A stretch of 64,000 nt of DNA from Janthinobacterium sp. 1_2014MBL_MicDiv (GCF_001865675.1 NZ_CP011319.1:4898001-4962000); one strand, 5' to 3'; positions 39,157-48,304 are shown, counted from the stretch's first letter. Notes: generated from the sequence alone by a model not told the origin. Numbers and translations are program-made.

Positions 39157-40285
39157 CTAGTCGGTATACCGGTGGTGGGCAAAATCGAAGAGAAGGCGGC
39201 TGGCGACATGGTGAGCGAATGAAGATCAACAGACCTTCACTGGCCGCGCAAAACCAGTGCCGCGTCAAGCACTAATGCATCGATTTGCCAGTAAATACGC
39301 CGGTTCGCTTGTTAACTTGGGTGGATTGGGTAGGCCCCGAACGGCGTTTCATTTCTTGGACAATAATGCAATACAAGAAGCCCACCATTCAGATAAAGCT
39401 AGCACTTTGCACGTCAATGAACTATTCAAGGCGTTCCTCCCGTCAATCATCAGAGCTCTTACCTGGCCCTTCCCTGAGGAGCCCCTTACTGGGAGGAGTT
39501 CTTTGCGGAGGGCAGAGCCCTCCGCCTTGGTAGTGCTTTTAGGGAGGGGCCCCTACCTGAGAGGGAAGGGCCCAGCCTCCTAGGCTAAAGTCGAAACTTA
39601 AGCAGGATCGCCCCTTCCCCCTCAGCCCCCGCACTAATGGGGTAACTGAAGCCCGGCAGTCTTGCGCGCAACGAACCACTACCTTCGCCAGTTCGGGGAA
39701 TTATTTCATGCGCTTTCCCGTGGTATTCCCGTTTCCCTGTGGCCCCACCGTCTACTCGCCCGTCGACCACAGCGGCACGTTTCACAGAGCGATCCGCAGC
39801 TATCTGCAGGATTCGTCGAGCAAACTCTTTCATAAAGAAAGATCAAGGATCGATTAGTCGCTGTGCGTTTGAACTCTGGACGAAGTAGTCGTCCATTGTC
39901 ATGCTGCTCGCCAAGGAGCAAACCTTTCGGTTCCGGGGCATTTCGCGTCACCGTGCATTTTGCAAACTGTGCCATTAGTATAGGGTAAAACGATGGTAGT
40001 AAAAAAGCCCTCTAATGTATGGTAGATTTTAGAAAGATGTCCAGTCTTCACAATTACGCTACCAATTCGCAAAAGAACAAACATGAGATACGAGCACTTT
40101 GGGTTCGCTCACTTAATTCGATCCCCCTGCCGCGCTCTTATCGGCATGTGAGCCTTACGTGCGCGAACGGCAACCGGGTTAGATACCGGCCAGTGGCTGC
40201 TCCGTGAGGGTATGAAACGGAGCTACTAGGGCCTGAGCTGGCTGAGCGCATTCATGCGCTCAAAGCGTCCGGCATTTATGGGGCA
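39157..40285. other. Degenerate island region with no supported gene
   Basis: Over 1.1 kb follow without a gene I can support. Open frames of 60-108 codons exist on both strands but resemble nothing I know. Near 40200-40260 a short frame reads Glu-Leu-Ala-Glu-Arg-Ile-His-Ala-Leu-Lys-Ala-Ser-Gly-Ile and looks like a protein fragment interrupted by stops. A long hairpin lies at 39463-39575. The region appears to be a graveyard of inserted elements. Confidence 0.6.
39463..39575. other. Long imperfect hairpin element of about 110 bases
   Basis: The outer arms CTGGCCCTTCCCT (39463-39475) and AGGGAAGGGCCCAG (39562-39575) pair with one bulge. Inside, GCCCCT (39481-39486) pairs with AGGGGC (39545-39550), and at the centre GCGGAGGGC (39505-39513) pairs perfectly with GCCCTCCGC (39517-39525) around AGA. 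The small apical stem resembles several in the 34.6-35.0 kb region (GGGC-loop-GCCC). No T-run follows. Function unknown. Confidence 0.7.
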
Positions 40286-42301
40286 CTATTGCATTTGTAT
40301 ATATCTCCCGGAATTTGCACTAAATTGAATGCGGGACCCAATTTCAGGATATGTCATAGCTGATATATATTTTTCAACCTCAATTTTGTAGGGGCCGTAG
40401 CTAATTTTAATAATTCCATCATCTGAATTAATCTCATAAACAATGCCAGAATATGTTCCATTACCCAGCTTTATATTTGCCACTTCAGCAATGGAACCAC
40501 CTGAGCTTGCTATATTTTTATTCGGAATGCTCCGACTTTCCCTCCTCGCATTTCTTTCTTTTGCAAAAGTCTTTTTACCACTTACTCCTAACGCATCAAA
40601 TTTTGATGCTCCGCCAGGAAACTGCTTATCATTCAAGCTTTGTAAAATTCTTCGAGTTACTTCTGGGTCGCGATTCCTCTTTAACGGCAAGTTTAGATCG
40701 GTAATTATCTTAATTGAAAAATCAAATGCTGTTTTAAATTCTTTGTCAATTATGGCAAGAGTACTGAGAAATTGCCTATCACCGAGATTCGATTTTTTTG
40801 ATAGCAGTGGTGCAATCTGCTTTTTTACCAAAAGAGAAACATGAAAAGCCCATTCCTTCATGGTCGGAGTGCTTGCAATTGAAATCTTTACTTTTGAGGC
40901 AAGATGATGAGCTGCAAAATATAAGCCGGCATAATCCGAATCTGAAAATAGCTCACTGAACTTATCTCGGTTATATTGTTCAAGTAGCGTACCATAATAG
41001 TAATGGACTTTATGCGGCTCCTCCAAAACAACTGAGACAAATGACTTAATTAGTGCAGGCGCAGTTACTATTAAATTATGCCGAATATCTTGATGATCAT
41101 ATTGATGTGGGCGGCGTTCATAATAGTACTCGTAATTGGAATTTCTCATTGCGGCAAAAAAATCTTCTAGCTTGCGATGATATGGTTTTATGGTAGCAAA
41201 TGCTTCCTTTACCACAAGAGATTGGCTATTAGTTGTCGAAATAATCTGCCCACTCAAATCAACATCTGCTGTTTCGATTACTTTGACTGTCAAATACATA
41301 TCACTACTCAACGCATCTTTATTTTTGAACAAAACGTGGCTAGTTTGGCAGCCATTGACAACTTGGAACTGAGAAATCTTGAAAAAATCTCCGGACGGAG
41401 TTACTTTTTTCGCCACAATTGTGACGCCATTATTAAGAATCGCAAACCTGTCTCTCTCATCCGGCGAATTTATTGTCGTTGCTATATCTTCATTTACAGG
41501 ATTGTTTATACCAAGAAAATCCCTTACATTTTCGAAAAATAACCCTTTGTTTAGTTCTTCATTTTCTTTTTGAATTAGCTTTACGTAATCTAGGCATTTC
41601 ACCACTCCAATATATGCTGCACTCGCTCCTTTTATTCCTGGAAGAGCAACATGTCGTTGAAATGAAATTTCCTTTTGTATGTCATTTTGGGTTTCACGGT
41701 AAAGTTTCGCCAGTTCCTCGCCATCACTTACCCGCCAATTGACGTGAGAAGATAAATATCGCACAGCACGAAGAGACTCTATTTCATTCTCAATTAATGG
41801 TGTAGCTTGCGCCGTGGCTTTATTAAAGGTTCCGGGAAACGCATAACATAATTCAATGGTCGGAAGTGTTGCCATTTTACCGGCACGACTATATATGACA
41901 GATTTTATTTCAAAGGCCCTCTTTAATTCATTCGGTATTACCGAAGCATCCAACCCAAAGAAAAGCTTAACCGTGCCCGAAAACTTTAAAAAATCACCAA
42001 GATCGAAACTAGAAGATGTTTTAGCTTGAGTAAAGTAAAATTTGGCAGAGAATTGATTTTTTGTAAATTGCTCAACATCATCAACCTCATCAATCAATAC
42101 TCCCCCTATAGATATTCCAACTCCATCTATCCCCATGCATGCGCCAGTATCCACTTTTTCAAAATCAAACGAATCATAATGATCTGCTTTTAACAGGCAG
42201 TAATTAGTAAATTTCTCAAATTGCTTATCATCCTTATCTTGTTGCAAATCATGGCGAATTACAAATTCCTTGAGCATACCACTTAGTATTATATTATCCA
42301 T
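40286..42301 (-). CDS. AIPR-family abortive infection phage resistance protein
   Basis: The 671-residue protein matches the AIPR family (PF10592). Core motifs are Phe-Phe-Glu-Asn-Val-Arg-Asp-Phe-Leu-Gly (255-264), Asn-Pro-Val-Asn (267-270), Leu-Asn-Asn-Gly-Val-Thr-Ile (289-295) and Gln-Phe-Gln-Val-Val-Asn-Gly-Cys-Gln-Thr (311-320). The N-terminal region has Gly-Ile-Asp59-Gly and Phe-Thr-Gln92-Ala-Lys94, a D...QxK pattern of a restriction-type nuclease. The last 55 residues look like a small OB/cold-shock-type barrel, an unusual addition. The gene is strongly AT-rich, hence recently acquired, and occupies the island's right edge. Family members protect lactococci from phage; here function is inferred. 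Confidence 0.88.
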   Translation of the reverse strand: MDNIILSGMLKEFVIRHDLQQDKDDKQFEKFTNYCLLKADHYDSFDFEKVDTGACMGIDGVGISIGGVLIDEVDDVEQFTKNQFSAKFYFTQAKTSSSFDLGDFLKFSGTVKLFFGLDASVIPNELKRAFEIKSVIYSRAGKMATLPTIELCYAFPGTFNKATAQATPLIENEIESLRAVRYLSSHVNWRVSDGEELAKLYRETQNDIQKEISFQRHVALPGIKGASAAYIGVVKCLDYVKLIQKENEELNKGLFFENVRDFLGINNPVNEDIATTINSPDERDRFAILNNGVTIVAKKVTPSGDFFKISQFQVVNGCQTSHVLFKNKDALSSDMYLTVKVIETADVDLSGQIISTTNSQSLVVKEAFATIKPYHRKLEDFFAAMRNSNYEYYYERRPHQYDHQDIRHNLIVTAPALIKSFVSVVLEEPHKVHYYYGTLLEQYNRDKFSELFSDSDYAGLYFAAHHLASKVKISIASTPTMKEWAFHVSLLVKKQIAPLLSKKSNLGDRQFLSTLAIIDKEFKTAFDFSIKIITDLNLPLKRNRDPEVTRRILQSLNDKQFPGGASKFDALGVSGKKTFAKERNARRESRSIPNKNIASSGGSIAEVANIKLGNGTYSGIVYEINSDDGIIKISYGPYKIEVEKYISAMTYPEIGSRIQFSANSGRYIQMQ

Positions 42302-42839
42302 AATCGCCTTAATTTAATTAATTTCTGTTATATTTAAAAATTATTTCAATAAAAATTACCACAATGGATGTATTATTATTTTATAATTTTATTCTCCGCT
42401 GTTCAATTTCCGCCGTGCGCTGCTAGACTTTAAGGATGAAAAATTATTCGCGTGGGATTTTCACAAGTCATCGTAGGTCGGTGAATTTCCGCTTCTTTCC
42501 TTTAGCGGCATCTGAGCATAGCGGATTGCCGGGATGAAAAACTCACAAATTGTCACATTAAGGCAACTCACAATACAAATGAGCGAGTCTCTTTTAATCC
42601 TTTGCGCAACGGCACACTCGCCTCCCGCACCGCCCGCACCGACATTACAGGCCTAGGCCTCGCAGGCACCGCACTTTTTCACCCAATAGCTTACGAGAAT
42701 TGAAATCTCGATTTTACTTACAGTTAGCGGCCTAATTGTTCGACATTAAGCACCAGGGTGTGGCACAATCTGACACACAGACGCGTGTAGCAATGCAAAA
42801 AAGCACTGTAGAGATACGAATTTTTGGTGGCAAATGGTC
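42302..42839. other. AT-rich right margin of the island
   Basis: No gene is supported in these 538 bases. The left part, upstream of the AIPR gene, is strongly AT-rich and must hold its leftward promoter; no single pair of boxes stands out. Towards attR there are short repeats such as TGTGGCACAATCTGACACACA near 42760-42780, which could be arm-type integrase sites, as expected next to an attachment core. I could not confirm this. Confidence 0.45.
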
Positions 42840-42863
42840 CCCCATCAGCCACCCCACAGAATA
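42840..42863 (+). repeat. attR: 24-bp direct repeat at the right end of the island
   Basis: Identical to attL (30834-30857). Only this tRNA fragment is present, with no upstream tRNA sequence. The displaced native terminator of tRNA-His follows eight bases later, which proves the original order of the chromosome. Confidence 0.93.
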
Positions 42864-42870
42864 ATGAAGA

Positions 42871-42895
42871 GCCCGGTTTTCGAACCGGGCTTTTT
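42871..42895 (+). terminator. Original tRNA-His terminator, displaced by the island
   Basis: GCCCGGTT (42871-42878) and AACCGGGC (42883-42890) with a TTCG loop and TTTTT form an excellent terminator. It lies eight bases after attR, where the tRNA-His gene would end without the island. Confidence 0.92.
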
Positions 42896-43037
42896 CTATT
42901 CCAGCGTCGCTTTTCTTCATTCTCCGATACCGGCTCCGGTATCGCTTCCCGTAAAAAATTCATTAGTGCAAATTTGACCATCGCCCTACTCTGGCTTGCG
43001 GCCTGGACCGCCCTATAAAAACAGTACGGAGACAACG

Positions 43038-44399
43038 ATGAAGCAAATCCTGGCAGCACTCTGCCTGATGTTCTGCGCCCACGCGGCGCAAGCGATCAAC
43101 CTGACGGGCGTGCCGAACGCACACGACCCCGGCACCCTGAGCCGCGATGGCGACACATATTTCAACTTCACCACCGGTACGGGCATCTGGTATTCCAGCT
43201 CGACGGACCTGCTGAACTGGTCGGCCGGCCCCGCGCCCGTGTTCGGCACGCCACCGGCCTGGATCGCCAATAAAATTCCCAACTTCAGCGGTTCGTACTG
43301 GGCGCCCGACGTGATCCACATGAACGGCTACTATTATCTGTATTACTCGGTATCCACCTTCGGCACCTCCATGTCGGCCATCGGCGTGGCCCGCTCGGCC
43401 TCGCTGAAGAACCCGAACTGGACGGACCTGGGCATCGTCGTGCAATCGTATGGGGGCAGCGCGGAAATCAACGCCATCGACCCGGCCCTGTTCCGCGACC
43501 ATGACGGCAAGGTCTACATGTCGTATGGCTCGTTTTTTGGCGGCATCGGCGTGGCCGAGATCAACCAGGCGACGGGCAAGACGGCGGGCAACGTCACCAC
43601 CATCCTCGGCGGTGGCGGCAAGGATATCGAAGCGCCCTACATCGCGCGCGATGGCGAGTATTACTATCTGTTCGTCAACCGCGGCAAATGCTGCCAGGGC
43701 GCGGCCAGCACATATTACGTGGAAGTGCAGCGCGCCACCAGCGTGACGGGGCCGTACAGCGGCACGCGCACGGTCTTGCCGAATCTCGATGGCAAATACA
43801 AGGGACCGGGCCATATCGGCGTGCTCAAGCAGGACGGCTGCAACTACGCCTCCATCCACTATTACGACGTCAACGACAATGGCGCGGCCAAGCTCGACAT
43901 ATTAAAGATGACGTACAGCGGCGGCTGGCCCAGCCTGACGCGCAATTTTGCGCTCGCCAGCTGCGGCGGCATCTCGGACGGCCCCACGGTGCTGCGCTCG
44001 CGCCTGAGCGGCAAGGCGCTGGCCGTGGCCGGCGCCGGCACGGCGAACGGCGCGCTGGTGCAGCAGCAAACCTATACAGGAGGGAAACACCAGCAATGGT
44101 ATGTGGTGGGACATGGCGATGGCTATTACAGCCTGATCAACGCGAACAGCCTGCTGGGCCTGGATGACTACAACAACTCGACCACGGCCGGCACCAACAT
44201 CGCGCAATGGAGTTATTGGGGCGGACTGGGCCAGCAGTGGCGCTTCGCCAGCCCGGCGGCCGGCTACCAGACGATCACGAATCGCTACAGCAACCTGACC
44301 CTGGACGTGCTGAACCTGAGCACGGCGGAAAATGCGCAGATCATCCAGTGGAACCTGACCAATGCGAACAACCAGCAGTGGTCGCTGAGTCCGCCATAA
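43038..44399 (+). CDS. Secreted GH43 arabinanase with C-terminal ricin-type lectin domain
   Basis: The 453-residue protein has a signal peptide (about 1-19), a GH43 five-bladed propeller domain (about 25-315) with Asp30 (Ala-His-Asp-Pro-Gly), Asp148 (Ala-Ile-Asp-Pro-Ala) and Glu198 (Asp-Ile-Glu-Ala-Pro-Tyr), the expected catalytic triad, and a ricin B-type beta-trefoil (about 320-453) with repeated Gln-x-Trp motifs. It probably cleaves alpha-1,5-arabinan from plant cell walls; exact substrate is inferred. GGAG lies just before the ATG at 43038. It is the first core gene right of the island. Confidence 0.88.
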   Translation: MKQILAALCLMFCAHAAQAINLTGVPNAHDPGTLSRDGDTYFNFTTGTGIWYSSSTDLLNWSAGPAPVFGTPPAWIANKIPNFSGSYWAPDVIHMNGYYYLYYSVSTFGTSMSAIGVARSASLKNPNWTDLGIVVQSYGGSAEINAIDPALFRDHDGKVYMSYGSFFGGIGVAEINQATGKTAGNVTTILGGGGKDIEAPYIARDGEYYYLFVNRGKCCQGAASTYYVEVQRATSVTGPYSGTRTVLPNLDGKYKGPGHIGVLKQDGCNYASIHYYDVNDNGAAKLDILKMTYSGGWPSLTRNFALASCGGISDGPTVLRSRLSGKALAVAGAGTANGALVQQQTYTGGKHQQWYVVGHGDGYYSLINANSLLGLDDYNNSTTAGTNIAQWSYWGGLGQQWRFASPAAGYQTITNRYSNLTLDVLNLSTAENAQIIQWNLTNANNQQWSLSPP

Positions 44400-44409
44400 A
44401 GCGGGGAAA

Positions 44410-44859
44410 CTAGCCCGCCAGCACCGACTGCACCGTCGTCGCCAGGTCTTCCATGCGCACGGGTTTCACGAGGAAGTGGCGGAAGCCCACGGCCAGCGCG
44501 TCGTCCATGTACATGGGCAGGCTGTGGCCGGTGACGGCGATCAGCACGGCGTGGGCCGTTTCCGGATGGTTGTGCAGGCGGCGGCCGATCTCGATGCCGC
44601 TGATGCCTGGCATCTCGATGTCGAGGTAGACGGCGTCAGGCACGCACAGCTTGACTTGCTCGACGGCCATCTGCCAGTTGCGCACCACCACCGCGTGGTG
44701 GCCCAGCGCTTCGAGCAGCATGGCCAGCGATTCGCCCACTTCCTGGTTGTCGTCGACCACCAGCAGATTCAATTTGCGCGCGGCGGCGGCCGGCTGCTCG
44801 CCCTGGCGGCGCTCCACAGGCGAGTTGCCCGGCGCCTGGTGTTCAGTTGTCTGGCTCAT
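44410..44859 (-). CDS. Single-domain response regulator
   Basis: The 149-residue protein has a polar N-terminal extension (about 1-28) and one receiver domain with Asp36-Asp37, phosphoacceptor Asp80 (Val-Tyr-Leu-Asp-Ile-Glu-Met-Pro-Gly), Thr110 and Lys132 (Leu-Val-Lys-Pro-Val). No output domain follows, so it must act through a partner, as CheY- or Spo0F-type regulators do. The kinase is not in this window. It is convergent with the GH43 gene, ten bases apart. Confidence 0.88.
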   Translation of the reverse strand: MSQTTEHQAPGNSPVERRQGEQPAAAARKLNLLVVDDNQEVGESLAMLLEALGHHAVVVRNWQMAVEQVKLCVPDAVYLDIEMPGISGIEIGRRLHNHPETAHAVLIAVTGHSLPMYMDDALAVGFRHFLVKPVRMEDLATTVQSVLAG

Positions 44860-45041
44860 TGTTCGTTCACGTCTGACGGCTGCAAAGACGGCAGTATACA
44901 AGAAGCGCGCCCAATGCCGCCGCACCCCAGCACTGTAGCCAGGCGGCAATCCGGACGTCGGCTGTACCGCCCCAACAACACTTCAGCGCCCTGGCATGGG
45001 CAAAGGCGGCGCTACGCAGTTTGCGCAATTGACGGATAAAA

Positions 45042-45056
45042 TGAGAATCATTATCA
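45042..45056 (+). promoter_or_regulatory. Fur box upstream of the TonB-dependent receptor
   Basis: TGAGAATCATTATCA matches the 7-1-7 Fur consensus TGATAATNATTATCA at all but one position. It lies about 90 bases before the receptor start. The receptor would be repressed by Fur with iron and induced in iron starvation. Confidence 0.88.
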
Positions 45057-45146
45057 TTCTTATCCCCTTGCGCCGGATGCCCACGCCACGATGTTGTCGC
45101 GCCGCCTTACCGAACGCGCCAACATTGTCATTACGGAGATCCATGC

Positions 45147-47258
45147 ATGGCCGCCATACATTCCCCCCTGCCTTTTTCGCTGCGCCCGTGCGCGCTGGCC
45201 ATCGCCCTCGCCTGCCTGGGCGCCCCGCTGGCGGCACAGGCACAGCAAGCCAACACGGCCGACAATGCCGGCCCCATCCTCGAAACGATACAGGTCAGCA
45301 GCAACCTGCTGGGCACCAGCATGGCCGCCAGCACGAAGAATTTCGCCGGCGCCCGCACGGTGGTGCAGAAGGACGATATCGAGAACTCGGGCGCGGCCAG
45401 CCTCAGCGACGTCATGCGCCGCATTCCCGGCGTGCAGATTAGCGATAACTCGGGCAGCGCCGGCAGCGCCATCTCCCTGAATATCGGCGTGCGCGGCCTG
45501 GCCGGGCGCTATTCGCCGCGCAGCACGGTCTTGCTCGACGGCATCCCCATGTCGGTGGCGCCGTATGGCCAGCCGCAACTGTCGTTCGCCCCCGTCAGCC
45601 TGGCCAATGTCGAGACGGTCGACGTGGTGCGCGGCGGCGGCGCCGTGCGCTTCGGCCCGCAAAACGTGGGCGGCATCATCAACTTCAAGACGCGCCGCGT
45701 GCCCACCACGCCGGGCGTCACGGGCGACGCCACCGTGCGCTACAACTCGTACAGCGAAGTGGGCCACAATACGCAGGCCAGCGTCTTTGCCGGCACCCAG
45801 CTCGACAGCGGCCTGGGCCTGGCCGTGCTGTACTCGGGCATCCGCGGCAGCGACTGGCGCGTGGGCAGCGATGAAAAAGTCAACGACTTCGCCCTGAAGC
45901 TGCGCTACGACCTGAGCCCGACGGCCGAGGTATACGCCAAGCTGTCCTACTACGACGTGACGTCGCGCACGCCGGGCGGCCTGACGGCGGCCCAGTACAG
46001 GCAGGACCCGTTCCAGAACACGCGCCCCACGGACTTCTGGAGCGGCGAGCGCAAGGCCTTCGACATCGGCTACCTGAACGCCATTTCCAGCACGCAGGAA
46101 GTGGAAGTGCGCGCCTATTACAACAAGAGCTCGCGCGAAAGCACCCTGATCAACGCGAACCGCACGGGCCTGGGCCACCAGCCGCGCAACTACGAGACGA
46201 CGGCCATCGAGCCGCGCTACACGCAGCGCTTCATCACGGGCAAGGTGTCGCAGGACGTCACCGTCGGCTACCGCTACCTGGCCGAGCGGGCCGATGAAAC
46301 CATCTACAACGTCGTCATCGCCAGCGGCCTGCAGCAAAAGCCGACGCGCTTCGCGAACAACGCCACCGACGCGCAAGCCGTGTATATCGACGACAAGATC
46401 GCCATCGGCGCGTGGCGCATCACGCCGGGCGTGCGCTATGAGCACATCAAGACGGAGCGTTTCAACCACTTGCCGACCGACCAGAAGATCGAGTTGCTCA
46501 ACAACAAGGCCCTGCCCTCGCTGAACGTGGCCTACTTGCTCAACAACAACGTGACCCTGTTCGGCAACTACAACAGCTCGTTTGGCGCCGTGCAAAATAC
46601 CCAGCTCAATGCGCAGTCGGACAAGAATCCGCTGCAACCCGAGCTGGCGAAAACGGCCGAGCTGGGCGCGCGCTGGAAGAGCGGCCAGCTGTCGGCCGAA
46701 GCAACCTTGTTCAACATCAAGTTCGACAACCAGATCCAGTCCGTCGGCAGCGGCGACAGCGCCGTCTTCTACAACGTGGGCGCCACGCACCACCGTGGCC
46801 TGGAATCGGCGCTCGACTACCACTTCGACAAGTCCGGCCCGCTGGCCGGCTTGAACACCTACGTCACCTACACCTACACCAAGGCCACCTTGCAGGATGG
46901 CGCAAACGCGGGCAACGACGTGCCGTTCTACTCGCGCAACACGGATACCGTCGGCGCCCACTACCAGCTGGGCGCGTGGGGCTTCGACCTGTCGAGCAGC
47001 CACCAGAGCCGCCAGTTCGCCGATGAAGCCAATACGGTGGCGGAAAACGCGGCGGGCAACCTGGGCGTCATTCCCGGCTACCGCACGTGGAATATGCAGG
47101 CGAAGTGGAAAGTGCCGGGCCAGGCTGGCCTGGAACTGGTCGCCGGCGTGAATAATCTGAGCGACAAGCGCTACTTCACGCGCACGTCGGACGGCAACCT
47201 GGGCAAGATGGTGGGCGCGCCGCGCATGGTCTACCTGCAAGGCCGCCTGGCGTTCTGA
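45147..47258 (+). CDS. TonB-dependent outer membrane receptor, iron-siderophore type (FecA-like)
   Basis: The 703-residue protein has a signal peptide (about 1-33), a plug domain (about 45-170) with Leu-Ser-Asp-Val-Met-Arg-Arg-Ile-Pro-Gly-Val and Val-Glu-Thr-Val-Asp-Val-Val-Arg-Gly-Gly-Gly-Ala-Val-Arg-Phe-Gly, and a beta-barrel ending in a C-terminal Phe. A TonB box-like Glu-Thr-Ile-Gln-Val follows the signal. It would import ferric siderophores; the closest pattern is that of FecA. No FecA-type N-terminal signalling domain is visible and no FecIR pair is adjacent. A Fur box lies upstream. Confidence 0.88.
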   Translation: MAAIHSPLPFSLRPCALAIALACLGAPLAAQAQQANTADNAGPILETIQVSSNLLGTSMAASTKNFAGARTVVQKDDIENSGAASLSDVMRRIPGVQISDNSGSAGSAISLNIGVRGLAGRYSPRSTVLLDGIPMSVAPYGQPQLSFAPVSLANVETVDVVRGGGAVRFGPQNVGGIINFKTRRVPTTPGVTGDATVRYNSYSEVGHNTQASVFAGTQLDSGLGLAVLYSGIRGSDWRVGSDEKVNDFALKLRYDLSPTAEVYAKLSYYDVTSRTPGGLTAAQYRQDPFQNTRPTDFWSGERKAFDIGYLNAISSTQEVEVRAYYNKSSRESTLINANRTGLGHQPRNYETTAIEPRYTQRFITGKVSQDVTVGYRYLAERADETIYNVVIASGLQQKPTRFANNATDAQAVYIDDKIAIGAWRITPGVRYEHIKTERFNHLPTDQKIELLNNKALPSLNVAYLLNNNVTLFGNYNSSFGAVQNTQLNAQSDKNPLQPELAKTAELGARWKSGQLSAEATLFNIKFDNQIQSVGSGDSAVFYNVGATHHRGLESALDYHFDKSGPLAGLNTYVTYTYTKATLQDGANAGNDVPFYSRNTDTVGAHYQLGAWGFDLSSSHQSRQFADEANTVAENAAGNLGVIPGYRTWNMQAKWKVPGQAGLELVAGVNNLSDKRYFTRTSDGNLGKMVGAPRMVYLQGRLAF

Positions 47259-47591
47259 TGTCCAGATACCCGCGCGCGGCAGTGCCTATCGACTCGATAT
47301 GCTGCCGCGCACGCTTGCCGCATGAAGAAACCTGCCTCGTTGTTGTAACGATGCAGGTTTTTTTACGCCCGCGATGTCACAAAAATACTCTGGTGCAAGC
47401 AGCGCCAAGGCGCGCTTCGCCTTGGGGTGGCATTGCAATTAATTCATCATGGAAATCAATTGCCGCAAGGATATAAATGATTTCACAATTGCATTTATTT
47501 TTATCGAGCGCTTGTTCTTTGTGTGAGTTTTGGTGATATTCTTTAAATGTCATTTAGGAAATCAAATTAACTTTTAATCAACGGATAACAC
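47259..47591. other. Intergenic region after the receptor gene
   Basis: A terminator lies at 47328-47364 (separate entry). The right half, about 47430-47590, is AT-rich and likely contains the promoter of the PEP-CTERM gene. No gene seen. Confidence 0.5.
47328..47364 (+). terminator. Terminator of the receptor gene
   Basis: AAACCTGC (47328-47335) and GCAGGTTT (47353-47360) pair perfectly, with an inner CGTT/AACG pairing in the loop, and a T-run follows. Confidence 0.85.
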
Positions 47592-48251
47592 ATGAAAAAG
47601 CCTGCCACTCTCCTCACGATCGCCGCACTGGCCGCCCTGGCCACCGCTGGCGCCGCCAACGCCGCGACCGAACTGGTGGTCAACGGCAGTTTTGAAAGCA
47701 ACGTCATTGGCTCGCCCTACGCGCAGTTGAGCGCCGTCACGGGCTGGACCTCGTCCGTCAGCGGCAACACGGCTTTTGAAATCCAGAAAGGCGCCACGCA
47801 AGGCGGCCTGAGCGGCTTCAACCCCGTCGCCGCCGACGGCACGCAATACCTGGAACTCAATACCGAAAGCCTGTCGTCGCTGTCGCAAACGATCGCCACC
47901 ACGGCTGGCGGCACGTATGCGCTGTCGTTTGCCTACTCGGGCCGTCCCGACACGCCGGGCGGCGCGAACAGCCTGATGAATGTCTACTGGGGTTCCACCC
48001 TGCTGACACCCACGGCCCTGGTCGGCAACACGGGCGGCGTCTGGCAAAGCTACAGCCAGCACCTGACGGCGCTCGGCAGCTCGACGGTGCTGCGCTTCGA
48101 ATCGATCGGCCCCGTCTCCGCGCCCACGTACGGTTCCTACCTGGACAACGTCTCCGTGATGGCCGCCGTGCCGGAACCGGAAACCTACGCCATGATGCTG
48201 CTGGGCCTGGGCTTGCTGGGCTTCATGGCGCGCCGCAAGCCTGCCGCCTGA
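47592..48251 (+). CDS. PEP-CTERM exported protein
   Basis: The 219-residue protein has a signal peptide (about 1-24), a beta-sandwich-like domain (Leu-Val-Val-Asn-Gly-Ser-Phe-Glu at 28-35) and a C-terminal sorting signal: Val-Pro-Glu-Pro-Glu-Thr-Tyr, a hydrophobic helix and Ala-Arg-Arg-Lys. This signal is processed by exosortase EpsH/XrtA-type enzymes in biofilm-forming Gram-negative bacteria. The exosortase is not in this window. Probably an extracellular matrix or surface protein. Confidence 0.9.
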   Translation: MKKPATLLTIAALAALATAGAANAATELVVNGSFESNVIGSPYAQLSAVTGWTSSVSGNTAFEIQKGATQGGLSGFNPVAADGTQYLELNTESLSSLSQTIATTAGGTYALSFAYSGRPDTPGGANSLMNVYWGSTLLTPTALVGNTGGVWQSYSQHLTALGSSTVLRFESIGPVSAPTYGSYLDNVSVMAAVPEPETYAMMLLGLGLLGFMARRKPAA

Positions 48252-48272
48252 ACCTGATCGCCACGCCGGCAA

Positions 48273-48304
48273 AGCCGCCCCGCTGCAAAGCCGGGCGGCT
48301 TTTT
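48273..48304 (+). terminator. Terminator of the PEP-CTERM gene
   Basis: AGCCGCCC (48273-48280) and GGGCGGCT (48293-48300) form an 8-bp stem followed by a T-run; it begins 22 bases after the stop codon. Confidence 0.87.

Larger units (their letters stand above)
30834..42863 (+). mobile_element. Integrative genomic island in tRNA-His, about 12 kb
   Basis: A perfect 24-bp direct repeat at 30834-30857 and 42840-42863 bounds the island; it consists of the last 17 bases of tRNA-His and seven bases downstream. An intact tyrosine integrase lies just inside the left end, reading inward. The native tRNA terminator has been displaced to 42871-42895, outside the right repeat, and a terminator in the island replaces it. 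Inside lie nuclease-like and AIPR genes, a relaxation-type protein, IS remnants and mixed base composition. It may be mobilisable, but no full conjugation system is present. Confidence 0.92.

Noticed and set aside
39463..39575. Retron or integron-type attC interpretation of the long hairpin
   Set aside because: No reverse transcriptase or integron integrase is nearby, and the attC end motifs are not found.
39585..39833. Minus-strand frame of 82 codons in the degenerate island region
   Set aside because: No family resemblance, no ribosome site, and neighbouring sequence is full of IS debris.
45060..47240. Antisense frame over the TonB-dependent receptor
   Set aside because: Same codon-bias effect; the receptor has all expected motifs.
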